The notes: a model not told the origin generated them from the letters alone. A stretch of DNA of 64,000 nt from Lysobacter sp. Root916 (GCF_001429785.1 NZ_LMJF01000014.1:221565-285564); one strand, 5' to 3'; positions 36,548-45,666 are shown, numbered from the stretch's first letter. Program-made: numbers and translations.

Positions 36548-36915
36548 CCGGTGGCGCCGCCTTCCAGCGTCGCCAGGTAGCGGATCACGGCTTCGGACTT
36601 GCCGTCGCGCACCAGATCGGCCGCGGTCTGGTAACCGAACTCGGCGATCGGGTGGTTGATGAACCAGAACAGGGTGCGCTCGCGGTCGTCGTTCACGCGG
36701 TAGGCCGCGGCCAGCACTTTGACGATGTCGCGCAAGGCGCCTTGCAGCTGCGCCGACTCCGGATTGCCGGTGACGGTATTGCGGTGCACGCGCGCCAGCC
36801 CGGCCAGGTCGCTCACGCCCATGTGCAGGGCCTGGGCCATGCGCACCGGCGACAGGGTCGGGCGCGAGGGCTCGCGTAGGGTTTCGAGGAAGGTGTCGAA
36901 GGCGGCGGCGGACAC
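36544..36915 (-). CDS. Xre/MbcA-family antitoxin (RES-associated)
   Basis: A 123-residue antitoxin with an N-terminal HTH (about 18-55; MAQALHMGVSDLAGLARVH) and a C-terminal ParS/toxin-binding domain (TLFWFINHPIAEFGYQ, DGKSEAVIRYLATLEGG). GTG at 36915 follows AGGAG by 6 bp and is preferred over 36987. Such proteins neutralise the RES toxin and repress the operon. The first gene of the pair, as expected. Confidence 0.9.
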   Translation of the reverse strand: MSAAAFDTFLETLREPSRPTLSPVRMAQALHMGVSDLAGLARVHRNTVTGNPESAQLQGALRDIVKVLAAAYRVNDDRERTLFWFINHPIAEFGYQTAADLVRDGKSEAVIRYLATLEGGATG

Positions 36916-36992
36916 GGCGGGCTCCTGCTCGGTTTGAGCCCATAGTACGCCTAAATATTGCACAAGCAAGGCCCGCGCGACTCCCACAAAGC

Positions 36993-37017
36993 GAAGGCCC
37001 GGACGGGCCGGGCCTTC
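36993..37017 (-). terminator. hairpin between the small peptide gene and the antitoxin
   Basis: Arms GAAGGCCCG / CGGGCCTTC with a seven-base loop lie 32 bp beyond the stop of the 63-residue gene. On the minus strand it is followed by CGCTTTGTGG, a weak T stretch, so it may end that transcript. Confidence 0.5.
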
Positions 37018-37048
37018 TAGGGGAGGGCGCGCAGGCGGCCCGTCGCTA

Positions 37049-37240
37049 TCAGCAGCACGCGCCGATCGCGCCTGGGACGCCGCAGCTGGCGGCGGCCTGG
37101 GGGACGCCGGCCAGGATCGGCTTGGGAACCACCGCCTTGGTGTCGGCGGCCGGCACGGCCTCGGGCGGGTCGAAGAAGCGGTGATCGGTCAGGTACCCCT
37201 GCATGAACAGCAGGTCCTTGTAGATGCTCAAGACGCTCAT
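37049..37240 (-). CDS. small Cys-ended peptide, function unknown
   Basis: A 63-residue product. The N-terminal half, LSIYKDLLFMQGYLTDHRFF, looks helical; the middle is Pro/Ala-rich; the last 14 residues are AASCGVPGAIGACC, with three cysteines. AGGAGCACGTC precedes the ATG, a good ribosome site, so it is probably translated. I recognise no family. The arrangement (helical leader, then a short Cys/Gly-rich end) resembles some ribosomal peptide natural-product precursors, but no modification enzyme is next to it. The LysR gene at 37368 is divergent, 127 bp away. Confidence 0.6.
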   Translation of the reverse strand: MSVLSIYKDLLFMQGYLTDHRFFDPPEAVPAADTKAVVPKPILAGVPQAAASCGVPGAIGACC

Positions 37241-37319
37241 GACGTGCTCCTGGCGGGACGGGCGCCGGTCCGGAATGGACTGGCTAGTTGAGTAGGGTGC
37301 AAGTTACGCTTAGGCTAGG

Positions 37320-37348
37320 CCTTGAAAAAGCGATCATTCTACAAGTCA
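37320..37348. promoter_or_regulatory. possible LysR box in the divergent gap
   Basis: CCTTGAAAAAGCGATCATTC then TACAAGTC: CTTG and CAAG half-sites face each other across an A/T-rich core, in the region between the small peptide gene and the LysR gene. The form is that of a T-N11-A type LysR site; not proven. Confidence 0.3.
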
Positions 37349-37367
37349 GCCTTGAGCAGGATTCAAG

Positions 37368-38315
37368 ATGGGCCGCCCTCCTCTGCACGCCCTGCTGGGC
37401 TTCGCCGCGGCCGCCCGCAGCGGCAACCTGACCCGCGCCGCGGGCTCGATGCACCTCACCGTGAGTGCCTTGAGCCACCAGATCCGTGCACTTGAGGAGC
37501 GCCTGGGCCGGCGCCTGTTCGATCGCGGTCCGCGCGGGGTCAAGCTGACCGCCGACGGCGAGCGCCTGATGAACCGGATCGCGCCGCACCTGGAGGCGCT
37601 GGACCACGCCCTGCGCCCCTACGCGCCCTGCCGCGACGACGTGCTCACCCTGAGCCTGATGGCCTCGATGGCCTCGGCCTGGCTGGTGCCGCGGCTGGGC
37701 GATTTCCTGGCCCTGCATCCGCAGCTGGAGCTCAACCTGCAGTCCAGCACGCGCCTGGTCGATTTCGAGCGCGAGACCAATGTCGACGCCGCCCTGCGCG
37801 GCGGCTACGGCGGCTGGCCGGGCGTGGTGATCGAGCACCTGTTCGACGAGACCCTGACCCCGGTGGCCAGCCCCAAGCTGGTCGAACGCATGGGCGGGCT
37901 GCCGGCGCTGGAGGATCTGCAGCGCTGGCCGCTGCTGGGCGATCCGGCCGATCACTGGCGCGACTGGTTCGAGCACTACGGCGGCCGCGAACCCAACCGC
38001 TACGTCGCCCATTTCGACGATTCCGAGACCATGCACCGCGCCGCCGTCGAAGGCATGGGCGTGGCGCTGGCACGCATGGCGCGCACGCGCCTGCTGATCG
38101 AGAACGGCCAGCTGGTGTCGCTGCGCCCAGAACGCCTGCGCACCGACTACGCCCATTACCTGGTCTACCCGCAGCGCTCGGCCGATCACGCCGGCCTGCT
38201 CGCGTTCCGCGGCTGGGTGCACGAACAGGCCCAGGCCTATGTGCAGCGCATGCACGAGACCCTGCCCAGCGACGAAGCGCTGACGCGACCGGTGCGCAAG
38301 CACTCGCAGACCTGA
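37368..38315 (+). CDS. LysR-family regulator (GcvA-like)
   Basis: A 315-residue LysR-type regulator. The N-terminal helix-turn-helix includes GNLTRAAGSMHLTVSALSHQ, then RALEERLGRRLFDRGPRGV; the effector domain (about 95-300) includes VIEHLFDETLTPVASPKL and AAVEGMGVALARM, the GcvA-subgroup pattern. The divergent small peptide gene at 37240 is the likely target. Ligand unknown. Confidence 0.9.
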   Translation: MGRPPLHALLGFAAAARSGNLTRAAGSMHLTVSALSHQIRALEERLGRRLFDRGPRGVKLTADGERLMNRIAPHLEALDHALRPYAPCRDDVLTLSLMASMASAWLVPRLGDFLALHPQLELNLQSSTRLVDFERETNVDAALRGGYGGWPGVVIEHLFDETLTPVASPKLVERMGGLPALEDLQRWPLLGDPADHWRDWFEHYGGREPNRYVAHFDDSETMHRAAVEGMGVALARMARTRLLIENGQLVSLRPERLRTDYAHYLVYPQRSADHAGLLAFRGWVHEQAQAYVQRMHETLPSDEALTRPVRKHSQT

Positions 38316-38394
38316 GCGGGTCCGGGACCACCGGCACTGGCCGCTAACGCGGCAGCGGTTAGGCTGATCGCCCTTTCCGCTCCGAGGCCGACGC

Positions 38395-39258
38395 ATGACC
38401 GCACTCTCCCTGCACCGTCCCTTGCTGGTCGCCGTGATCGCCGCCGCGCTCGGCCTGGGCGCCGCGTCGGTCGAAGCCAAGCCACCCGCCGCGAAAGCCG
38501 CCGCGGCCACGAAAGCCGCCAGCTTCGAGCGCGTGCTCGCCGGCGACTGGCGCAACGAAAAGAACCGCGCCCGCGACGTCTACCGCCACCCGGCCCAGAC
38601 TCTGAGCTTCTTCGGCGTGAAGCCGGGCCAGACCGTCATCGAAATCACCCCCGGCGGCGGCTGGTACAGCGAAGTGCTGGCGCCCTACCTCAAGGACGAC
38701 GGCCAGTACGTGGCCGCGGTGTGGGACGACGCGATTCCGGACCAGCCCAAGTACCGCTACAGCCTCAACACCGCGCTGCGCGCCAAGTTCGCCGACAGCC
38801 CCGCAATCTACGGCAAGCCCGACGTGCGCGTGTTCGATCCCAAGGCGCCGAATTTCGGCCCGGCCGGCGGCGCCGACGTGGTGCTGACCTTCCGCAACGC
38901 CCATAACTGGGTCTCCGACGGCAACGCGCCGGCCTACTTCAAGGCCTTCTACGATGCGCTCAAGCCCGGCGGCGTGCTCGGCGTGGTCGATCACCGCGCC
39001 AAGCCCGGCACCGATCTGGAAGCGATGAAGAAGTCCGGCTACCTCACCGAAGCGCTGGTGATCGAACTGGCCCAGGGCGCCGGCTTCGTGCTCGACGAGA
39101 AGAGCGAGGTCAACGCCAATCCCAAGGACACCGCCGACCATCCCAAGGGCGTGTGGACCCTGCCGCCCAGCAACCAGCACGACGCCGCCGACGACGCCAA
39201 GTACAAAGCGATCGGCGAAAGCGACCGCATGACCCTGCGCTTCAAGAAGCCGGGCTGA
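38395..39258 (+). CDS. exported class I SAM-dependent methyltransferase-like protein
   Basis: A 287-residue protein with a signal peptide-like N-terminus (1-28, ending VEA) and a methyltransferase fold: VIEITPGGGWYSEVLAPYL is the SAM motif I block, then VVLTFRNAHNWVS and LKPGGVLGVVDHRA. The motif I sequence, EITPGGG, is the form found in the exported PF-like subgroup whose substrates are unknown. If exported it would lie where SAM is scarce, so it may not be an active methyltransferase. Monocistronic. Confidence 0.82.
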   Translation: MTALSLHRPLLVAVIAAALGLGAASVEAKPPAAKAAAATKAASFERVLAGDWRNEKNRARDVYRHPAQTLSFFGVKPGQTVIEITPGGGWYSEVLAPYLKDDGQYVAAVWDDAIPDQPKYRYSLNTALRAKFADSPAIYGKPDVRVFDPKAPNFGPAGGADVVLTFRNAHNWVSDGNAPAYFKAFYDALKPGGVLGVVDHRAKPGTDLEAMKKSGYLTEALVIELAQGAGFVLDEKSEVNANPKDTADHPKGVWTLPPSNQHDAADDAKYKAIGESDRMTLRFKKPG

Positions 39259-39373
39259 GGACGACCGCGCAGCGCGCGCTTGCGGCCAAGCCGCGGGCGC
39301 GCGCTGCGTGCGCAGGTCGCAACGCAATCGCGTTCCAGTACAGTGCATGCGAAAGGACGTTGGGGACGGTGGG

Positions 39374-40738
39374 ATGGCTGGACGAACTACGACGCGGCTC
39401 CTGTTCGCGGGGCTGAGCGTCGCATTGATGCTCGCAGTCGCCGTTGCCTTGCTGATACTGATGCCCAACCTGCGCAGCGCCGACTACTGGCGCTCGCTGC
39501 GCGACGCGGCCCTGGGCGCGCCGGCACCGCCTCCGGCGCCCGAGCCGGAGCTCACCGCCGAAGTCCCCGCGACCGACACCGCCGCGGTCGCGGCCGTCGA
39601 AGCGGTACCGGGCGCGGAAAACAACGCGGTCGCAGCGACCGAGCCCGACACCAGTTCGCTGGACGTGTTGCCGGGCCCGTATCGGAATCTGGCCGCCGCC
39701 GCGTTGCCGTACGCGCTGCAGCCCGACGTCCGCTACGAAGGCCGTCTCGATACGCAAGATCTGCCGCCCGACGTGCTGCCGTCCTCGGTGGAGGAAGCGC
39801 TGGAGCACAGCGTGGACTCGGCCTCGGACGAGGAAAGCCAGGCCGTAGCGGCCGTGGAAATGGAGCGTGCGATCCGCCAACGCGGCAAGGCCGGCGCCGA
39901 CGTCTGCGCCAGCGCGGACCTGCAGGCCGGACAGCGCGCGCTGATGCGCCGGCGCGAGTTCGTGCTGCCGTGGGTGCGCAGCGGCGACCTGGTGATGATC
40001 CAGGGCGACTTCCCGGGCAACGCGTTCCAGCGCGCGAAACTCGCCGGCGGCAGGCCCTTGGGGGCCAAGCCGGAGGTGTCGATGGCGGTGCACGGCCCGA
40101 GCTTCGAGTACTTCCGCGCCAGCCTCAACAACGAGCGCGGCGCGCAGGCCGACGACAAGGAACAGCTGGCGCTGGTGTTCAAGGCCGAGAAAGACGGCGC
40201 CTACCGGCTCATCGTCAAGGTCGACGATTGCACGACGGCCAGCTCGATTGCCTACGCGCTGCAAGTGCGGCGCCGCGGCGCGCGCACCCAGAGCGCGGCC
40301 GAGGCCACGCCGGCGACGACGCGCACGCAGGCAGTGCCGGCAAGCAGCCTGCCCCTGGTCGAGATCGGCGACACCTATCAGGGCCGCCTGCGTCCCGCGC
40401 GGCCGCTCAAAGGCGCTTATTCGCCGTCCACCCTGTACTCGACGCTGTTCCAGGACATGCGCATCGGGCCGCTGGTCAAGGGCAAGCGCTATCTGATCGA
40501 GGTCGCCAGCCCGGACGTCGATCCGGCGCTGCAGCTGTTCCAGCGCGGCCCACTGGTCGGCGACACCTCGCCGCGCCAGGTCACCGACGGCGGCGCGCAC
40601 GGCAACGCGATGCTGGTCTACCAGCCCACGCTGGACGGCCCGCACATCCTGCGCGTGCTCGGCACCGATCCGCGCGATATCGAACGCGAGCACGCGAGCT
40701 TCGGCTACCAGGTGCGCGTGAGCGAATGGACGCAATGA
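39374..40738 (+). CDS. hypothetical single-span membrane protein
   Basis: A 454-residue protein with one N-terminal membrane anchor (about 8-30) and a large periplasmic part. An acidic Pro/Ala-rich stretch (about 48-105) precedes two beta-rich domains (about 175-300 and 330-450; VSMAVHGPSFEYFRASLNNE, YSTLFQDMRIGPLVKGKRYL, QYEVRV-like end FGYQVRVSEWTQ). The paired shape resembles domains of the PPC/bacterial pre-peptidase type, but I cannot name the family. ATG at 39374 is preferred; 39347 or 39308 would add a short N-terminal tail. Confidence 0.72.
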   Translation: MAGRTTTRLLFAGLSVALMLAVAVALLILMPNLRSADYWRSLRDAALGAPAPPPAPEPELTAEVPATDTAAVAAVEAVPGAENNAVAATEPDTSSLDVLPGPYRNLAAAALPYALQPDVRYEGRLDTQDLPPDVLPSSVEEALEHSVDSASDEESQAVAAVEMERAIRQRGKAGADVCASADLQAGQRALMRRREFVLPWVRSGDLVMIQGDFPGNAFQRAKLAGGRPLGAKPEVSMAVHGPSFEYFRASLNNERGAQADDKEQLALVFKAEKDGAYRLIVKVDDCTTASSIAYALQVRRRGARTQSAAEATPATTRTQAVPASSLPLVEIGDTYQGRLRPARPLKGAYSPSTLYSTLFQDMRIGPLVKGKRYLIEVASPDVDPALQLFQRGPLVGDTSPRQVTDGGAHGNAMLVYQPTLDGPHILRVLGTDPRDIEREHASFGYQVRVSEWTQ

Positions 40739-40857
40739 GCGCGGCTGCGATGAGCTCGGGCCCGATCCCGCGCCGCTAGGCGGGGACCGAGTGTCGGACG
40801 CCGCCGCCTGCACCGTCGGTGTTTGGCGGCAGGCGCGGCCTCGGCGATCATGCGCGC

Positions 40858-41391
40858 ATGCTGATCGCGTTCAACAAGCCTTACGGGGTGCTCTGCCAGT
40901 TCACCGACCGCAGCCAGCCGCCGCGGCCGACCCTGGCCGGCTTCGGTTTGCCGCCGGAGGTATACGCGGCCGGGCGGCTCGATCACGACAGCGAAGGCCT
41001 GCTGCTGCTCACCGACGACGGCGGCCTCGCGCATCGGCTCACCGATCCGCGTCATAAGCAGAGCAAGACTTATTGGGTGCAGGTCGAGGGCGATCCTTCC
41101 GAGGCGCAGCTGCGCGCGCTGCGCGAGGGCGTGGACCTCAACGACGGCCGCACCCGCCCCGCTCAAGCGACACGCATCGACACGCCGACGCTGTGGCCGC
41201 GCGATCCGCCGGTGCGCTTTCGCAAGACCGTGCCGGATGCGTGGCTGGCGTTGACCATCGGCGAAGGCCGCAATCGCCAGGTGCGGCGCATGACCGCGGC
41301 GGTGGGGCTGCCGACCTTGCGCTTGGTGCGGGTGGCGATCGCCGAGCATCGCCTGGACGGGTTGGCGCCGGGGGCGTGGCGGGAGCTCTAG
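40858..41391 (+). CDS. rluE: 23S rRNA pseudouridine synthase, RluE type
   Basis: A 177-residue RsuA/RluB/E/F-family enzyme without an S4 domain, the form of RluE that makes pseudouridine at 23S rRNA position 2457 (E. coli numbering). The catalytic Asp lies in AGRLDHDSEGLLLLT; other blocks are FNKPYGVLCQF, KTYWVQVEG and GEGRNRQVRRM. The short length and motif order favour RluE over RluB/RluF. ATG at 40858 is preferred over the start at 40819. Confidence 0.9.
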   Translation: MLIAFNKPYGVLCQFTDRSQPPRPTLAGFGLPPEVYAAGRLDHDSEGLLLLTDDGGLAHRLTDPRHKQSKTYWVQVEGDPSEAQLRALREGVDLNDGRTRPAQATRIDTPTLWPRDPPVRFRKTVPDAWLALTIGEGRNRQVRRMTAAVGLPTLRLVRVAIAEHRLDGLAPGAWREL

Positions 41392-41420
41392 CGCGATCGA
41401 AGCTCGCCGCCATTCGGGGT

Positions 41421-41622
41421 GTCGCGATCGCGGCTTACGCCGCTCCCACAGAAAGCGTGTCGCTTGCGCGGTGTCTGTGGTGGCGCGGTCGCGGCTTGCG
41501 CCGCTCCTACAGGGGGTATGGGGCTTGCGCGATGTCTGTGGTGGCGCGGTCGCGGCTTACGCCGCTCCTACCCCAAAGCGGCGACGCGCTTTCTGTGGGA
41601 GCGGCGTAAGCCGCGATTCGCG
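41421..41622. repeat. family A REP cluster, four arms
   Basis: Three reverse arms (about 41421, 41484 and 41543; GCGGCTTACGCCGCTCC core) and one forward arm (about 41594) lie between rluE and the DMT transporter gene. The spacing between the first three is about 60 bp. Confidence 0.85.
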
Positions 41623-41674
41623 CTGACGGTGCGGCGATGTCGCCACCGAAGCGCGCGTCGCTACCGCGTGCCCC

Positions 41675-42658
41675 TCACTCCCGCTCCGCCATCGGCGGCG
41701 CCACCGGCACCGAGTTCGCGCCCGGCCGGGTCAGGATCAACACCCCGCCCAAGACCACCGCGGTGCCGACGATCTGCACCGGCGTGATCGCCTCGCCCAG
41801 CACCCAGCCGCCCAGGAACACCAGCGACACCGGACCCAGCACCGACAGCTGCGCCGCCGTGCCCGCGCCCAGGCGCGCGACCGCGGCCATGGTGAAGGTC
41901 ACCGGCAGGAAGGTGCAAAACAGCGCGTTCGCCGCGGCCAGGCCGTAGACCTGCCAGGGCAGCTGCAGCAGATGCGCGGGATCGCGCGCGATCAGGTAGT
42001 GGATCAGGGTGGCCGCGGTCGACACCACCATCGCGTAGGCGACCAGGCGCAGCGAGCCCACACGCTGGATCAGCTGCCCCGACATCGCCAGGTACAGCGC
42101 GTAGCAGAACGCCGCCATCAGCACGAGCGCGCTGCCCAGCAGCACGTGATCGCCTTCCACGCGCAGGTTCTCGACCATCACCAGGGCCACGCCGGCATAG
42201 CTGACCGCCATCGCGATCCATTCCTTGCGCGCGACCTTGCGGCCGAATGCGAACACGCCCATCAGCAGCACGAAGGTCGGATTGAGGAACAGGATCAGGC
42301 GTTCCAGCGAGACCGGCACGTACTCCAGGCCCCAGAAGTCGAGCAGGCTGGACAGGTAGTAGCCGAGCACGCCCAGCACCACGATCATCCCCAGATCGCG
42401 TCGGCTCAAGCCGTCGCCGCGGGTGCGGGCGCGGCGGGTCTCGCGCAGGCCCAGCAGGACGAACAAGGGCAGCGACAGCGACATCCGCAGCGCCATCACG
42501 TCCAAGGCGTCGATGCCGTAGCGGTACTGCAGCTTGGCCAGGATCGCCTTGGCCGAAAACAGGATCGCGCCGGCCGCGGCCAGGCTCAGGCCGAGGCGCC
42601 GCGCGGCGGGGTCGTGGGTGGGGGTCACGGCGGGTTCGCGAAGACGGAGCCCGGCCAT
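41675..42658 (-). CDS. EamA/DMT-superfamily transporter
   Basis: A 327-residue ten-span membrane protein of the drug/metabolite transporter superfamily. Duplicated EamA halves begin about residues 24 and 175; blocks include GLEYVPVSLERLILFLNPTF and AAVARLGAGTAAQLSVLGPV. It exports an unknown small metabolite. ATG at 42658 chosen; GTG shortly downstream is an alternative. Convergent with rluE, divergent from the sensor kinase gene. Confidence 0.87.
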   Translation of the reverse strand: MAGLRLREPAVTPTHDPAARRLGLSLAAAGAILFSAKAILAKLQYRYGIDALDVMALRMSLSLPLFVLLGLRETRRARTRGDGLSRRDLGMIVVLGVLGYYLSSLLDFWGLEYVPVSLERLILFLNPTFVLLMGVFAFGRKVARKEWIAMAVSYAGVALVMVENLRVEGDHVLLGSALVLMAAFCYALYLAMSGQLIQRVGSLRLVAYAMVVSTAATLIHYLIARDPAHLLQLPWQVYGLAAANALFCTFLPVTFTMAAVARLGAGTAAQLSVLGPVSLVFLGGWVLGEAITPVQIVGTAVVLGGVLILTRPGANSVPVAPPMAERE

Positions 42659-42868
42659 GATAGCCGCCGCGCTGGGGCCGGCCGGGGCGGCCGCCGCGGA
42701 GCCGGCGAACCCGGACGGCGGCGGCTGGAAATCGATGCGCCGACGGCGCCCGCCGGACCCGCCCGCAGCGCCCCCCACGGCGACGTTGCGAACGCCGGTG
42801 AATGGTTCAGACTGTCCCCGGAAACGCGCCGCTACGCCGCGAAATATTCTGTTAAGTTGCCACCATAA

Positions 42869-44089
42869 ATGCGCATAGACGACGTGTCAGAGGCGCGGCA
42901 GGACTCGCCGCAAAGCTCGCCGGTTCCGGACCGCGATGCCCACCTCTTGCCGGACCTGGCGCCAGCCACACAGGCCTTGGGGAGCGACACCGGACGTATG
43001 ACCATCGCCACGACGTCCATGGGCCGGATTCTGGTGGTCGACGACCAGGCCGCCAATCTGCGCGTGGTCGGCACCCTGCTGCAGCGCCAGGGCTACGAAG
43101 TGATTCCGGCCTCCAGCGGCGACGAAGCGCTCGCGCGTTACGCCGAATCCGAACCCGATCTGATCCTGCTCGACGTGATGATGCCGGGCATGGACGGGTT
43201 CGAGGTCATGCAGGCGCTGCGTGCGCAGGCGCCGTTGAAGGTGCCGGTGGTGTTCGTGACCGCGGCCCACGACCGCGACCTGCTGCTGCGCGCCTTCGAC
43301 GCCGGCGTGGTCGACTACGTCACCAAGCCCTTCCTGCCCGAGGAACTGCTGGCGCGGGTCAACGCCCACGTCGGCCTCAAGCTGACCCGCGACCGCCTGG
43401 AACGGGTCGCGCGCGAGCGCGAGGAGCTGGTCAACCTGGTCGCGCACGACCTCAAGAATCCGCTCACCAGCGTGTTGTTCGCCAGCGACCTGCTGCGCAG
43501 CGGCGGCTGCAAGCCCGAGCGCGTGCCGCGCTACCTGCAGATGATCCACGAGAGCGCGGACGATGCCCTGGGCTACATCCGTCACTACCTGGAAAGCAGC
43601 AGCGCCGGCAAGCGCGCGGCCAGCGGCGACGAGCGCGCCGACCTGGGCCAGACCCTGGAATGGCTGGTGCACCGCTACGAGATGCAGTTGGACGCGCGCG
43701 GCATCCGCATCGAGGTGGCGCCGCCGCCGGGCACGGCCGAGGTCGCGATCGACCCGCGCGTGCTGCGTCAGGTCAGCGAAAACCTGGTCACCAACGCCAT
43801 GAAGTACGCGCCCGGCAGCGAGTTGCTGCTGGCCGCGCGTCCGGGCGCGCCGGGGTTCTGGCAGTTGATCGTGGCCGACCGCGGCCCCGGCATCGCGCCC
43901 GGGCGTCAGCGCGAACTGTTCAAGCCGTTCGTGCGCCTGCACGAGGACAGCGTCGACGACGGCCTGTCCAGCGGGCTGGGTTTGTCGCTGGCGCGCCAGA
44001 TCGTGGCCAACTTCGGCGGCCAGCTCTGGTACGAGGACCGCCGCCAGGGCGGCGCGCGTTTCGTGGTGGAGCTGCCCGAGGCGCCGTAG
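42869..44089 (+). CDS. response-regulator/histidine-kinase hybrid (REC-HisKA-HATPase)
   Basis: A 406-residue cytoplasmic signalling protein. The N-terminal REC domain (about 52-170) has Asp102 as the phosphoacceptor and Lys153. HisKA (about 180-245) has His193 in NLVAHDLKNPLTS. The HATPase domain has NLVTNAMKYAPGSE (N box), DRGPGIAPG and SSGLGLSLAR. No membrane or other sensor domain. The order REC then kinase suggests it takes phosphate from a partner and passes it on. Start ATG 42869 lacks a ribosome site; 42998 is possible. No cognate regulator is adjacent. Confidence 0.88.
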   Translation: MRIDDVSEARQDSPQSSPVPDRDAHLLPDLAPATQALGSDTGRMTIATTSMGRILVVDDQAANLRVVGTLLQRQGYEVIPASSGDEALARYAESEPDLILLDVMMPGMDGFEVMQALRAQAPLKVPVVFVTAAHDRDLLLRAFDAGVVDYVTKPFLPEELLARVNAHVGLKLTRDRLERVAREREELVNLVAHDLKNPLTSVLFASDLLRSGGCKPERVPRYLQMIHESADDALGYIRHYLESSSAGKRAASGDERADLGQTLEWLVHRYEMQLDARGIRIEVAPPPGTAEVAIDPRVLRQVSENLVTNAMKYAPGSELLLAARPGAPGFWQLIVADRGPGIAPGRQRELFKPFVRLHEDSVDDGLSSGLGLSLARQIVANFGGQLWYEDRRQGGARFVVELPEAP

Positions 44090-44118
44090 CGGCGGCCTCG
44101 GGCGATCCGGACCGGGCC

Positions 44119-44475
44119 TTACTCGCTGGCGGTGCCTTCGTCGGTCGTCCGAGCGCGGCGGCGGCGGGTGCTGCCGTCGGCGCGGCGCGCGTCGATGCGC
44201 TTGGCGCTGCCTTCGATCGGCGCGTCGGCGCGGTTCTGCTTGGCGCGATGGCGGGCGGCCAGCCACAGCAGGCCGGCGCCGGCCACCGCGGCCACCGCGA
44301 TCGCCGGGTTGCGGCGCACGAAACCGCCGGCCACGCGCGCGCCGGTCTTGACCGCGCCCAGCACGACGCCCGCTTCGAGCAGCTTGCCGGCACTGCCGGG
44401 GACCTGTTTGAGACTCTCGCCGACCGTGGCGACGAGTTCCATGGCGCGTTCGGGCAGCGTATTGAGCTTGCTCAT
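44119..44475 (-). CDS. hypothetical protein with one membrane segment
   Basis: A 118-residue protein. An amphipathic N-terminal half (ERAMELVATVGESLKQVPGS) is followed by one hydrophobic segment (AIAVAAVAGAGLLWLAARH) and a basic C-terminus with STRRRRARTTDEG. Layout resembles small inner-membrane proteins of the DUF883/YqjD kind, but no family match is claimed. ATG at 44475. Confidence 0.65.
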   Translation of the reverse strand: MSKLNTLPERAMELVATVGESLKQVPGSAGKLLEAGVVLGAVKTGARVAGGFVRRNPAIAVAAVAGAGLLWLAARHRAKQNRADAPIEGSAKRIDARRADGSTRRRRARTTDEGTASE

Positions 44476-44629
44476 CGGATCCGATCCTGGGGCTGGAATG
44501 CGAGCGCCAGTCTCCATCGCGGATCGTTGAAATCGCGTGATCGGGGTCGCGTATTGCCCGCTCGGGGCTGAATGCCGATCATGGCCGCACCCGATCGCCC
44601 GATCCGGGACCGACCCGACGCGAGCCGCC

Positions 44630-45301
44630 ATGATCCGAGTGCTGCCCAACGTGCTCAACGCCGCCGAACTGCAGGCGGTGCGCGAGCTGCTGCCGCAGGT
44701 GCGCTTCGGCGACGGCCGCGTCACCAATCCCGACTCCACGGTTAAGCAGAACCTGCAGGCGCCGCAGGAGGACCCGGCCAACGCGCGCATCGCCCAGATC
44801 GCGCGCGACGCCTTCATGCGCCACCCCGATGTGCGCACCTACGCCCACCCCAAGCAAATGGCGCGGACCACGGTGGTGCGCTACGAGCCGGGCATGAACT
44901 ACGGCTGGCACGTGGACGAGGCCTTGTTCCCGTCCACGCCGCCGCTGCGCAGCGACCTGTCGTGCACCATCTTTCTCAACCCGCCGGGCGAGTACGACGG
45001 CGGCGAGCTCATGATCGAACTCGGCGCCCAGCACCTGACCTACAAGCTCGACGCCGGCAGCGCCATCCTCTACCCGTCCACCACCATCCACCGCGTCACC
45101 CCGGTCACGCGCGGCGTGCGCCTGGCCGCGATCACCTGGCTGCAGAGCTGGGTCGCCGACGTGTCCAAGCGCGAGTTGCTGGTGCAACTGGACGAAGCGC
45201 GCGCGATCGCCGCCGCCCTCCCCGGCGGACCGGACCCGCGTCTGCAAGTGCTGCTGGAATCGCTGCGCACCAATCTGTTCCGGATGTGGGCCGATACGTG
45301 A
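44630..45301 (+). CDS. PKHD-type Fe(II)/2-oxoglutarate hydroxylase (PiuC/YbiX-like)
   Basis: A 223-residue dioxygenase. The iron ligands are His94, Asp96 (GWHVDEAL) and His154; Arg164 in RGVRLAAITWLQSW binds 2-oxoglutarate. PiuC-type proteins are tied to iron uptake through TonB receptors in related bacteria; no receptor is adjacent here. The frame is open from 44537 but ATG at 44630 begins MIRVLPNVLNAAEL, the family start. Its stop overlaps the start of the next gene. Confidence 0.93.
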   Translation: MIRVLPNVLNAAELQAVRELLPQVRFGDGRVTNPDSTVKQNLQAPQEDPANARIAQIARDAFMRHPDVRTYAHPKQMARTTVVRYEPGMNYGWHVDEALFPSTPPLRSDLSCTIFLNPPGEYDGGELMIELGAQHLTYKLDAGSAILYPSTTIHRVTPVTRGVRLAAITWLQSWVADVSKRELLVQLDEARAIAAALPGGPDPRLQVLLESLRTNLFRMWADT

Positions 45302-45666
45302 GCGCGCGGCGGCGCGCGGCCTGGGCGACGGCATGCGCGCTGTCGCCTACCAGCGCCTGCGCGTCGGACATGTCGGGTCTGATGACGATCATGATCGGCC
45401 TGCCGGTGATGGCGGCGGCGCTGCTGGTGCTGGGCGTCATGGCCTTGTGGCGGCCGCTGGGACGCGCCGGGCGCGGCGTGGCCGCGGTGGTGTTCGCGCT
45501 CGCGGCGATCGTCGCCCTGATCCTGCTGCGCGATTCGCTCACGCTATTCCCGCGCTATACCGACCTGGGCGTGCTCTTCTACGGCTTGTTCGCCGCGGCG
45601 ACCGCATGCTTGGTGGTGGTCCTCGCCAAGCGCGACAAGGCGGACGCCGACGCAGACCGAAAGTAG
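45298..45666 (+). CDS. small two- or three-span membrane protein
   Basis: A product of about 122 residues if GTG at 45298 is used; this overlaps the dioxygenase stop as GTGA, suggesting coupling. The shorter start is ATG 45370 (98 residues). Three hydrophobic segments are visible: LMTIMIGLPVMAAALLVLG, GVAAVVFALAAIVALILL and VLFYGLFAAATACLVVVLA. The C-terminus is charged. Unknown family. Confidence 0.65.
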   Translation: MSARRRAAWATACALSPTSACASDMSGLMTIMIGLPVMAAALLVLGVMALWRPLGRAGRGVAAVVFALAAIVALILLRDSLTLFPRYTDLGVLFYGLFAAATACLVVVLAKRDKADADADRK

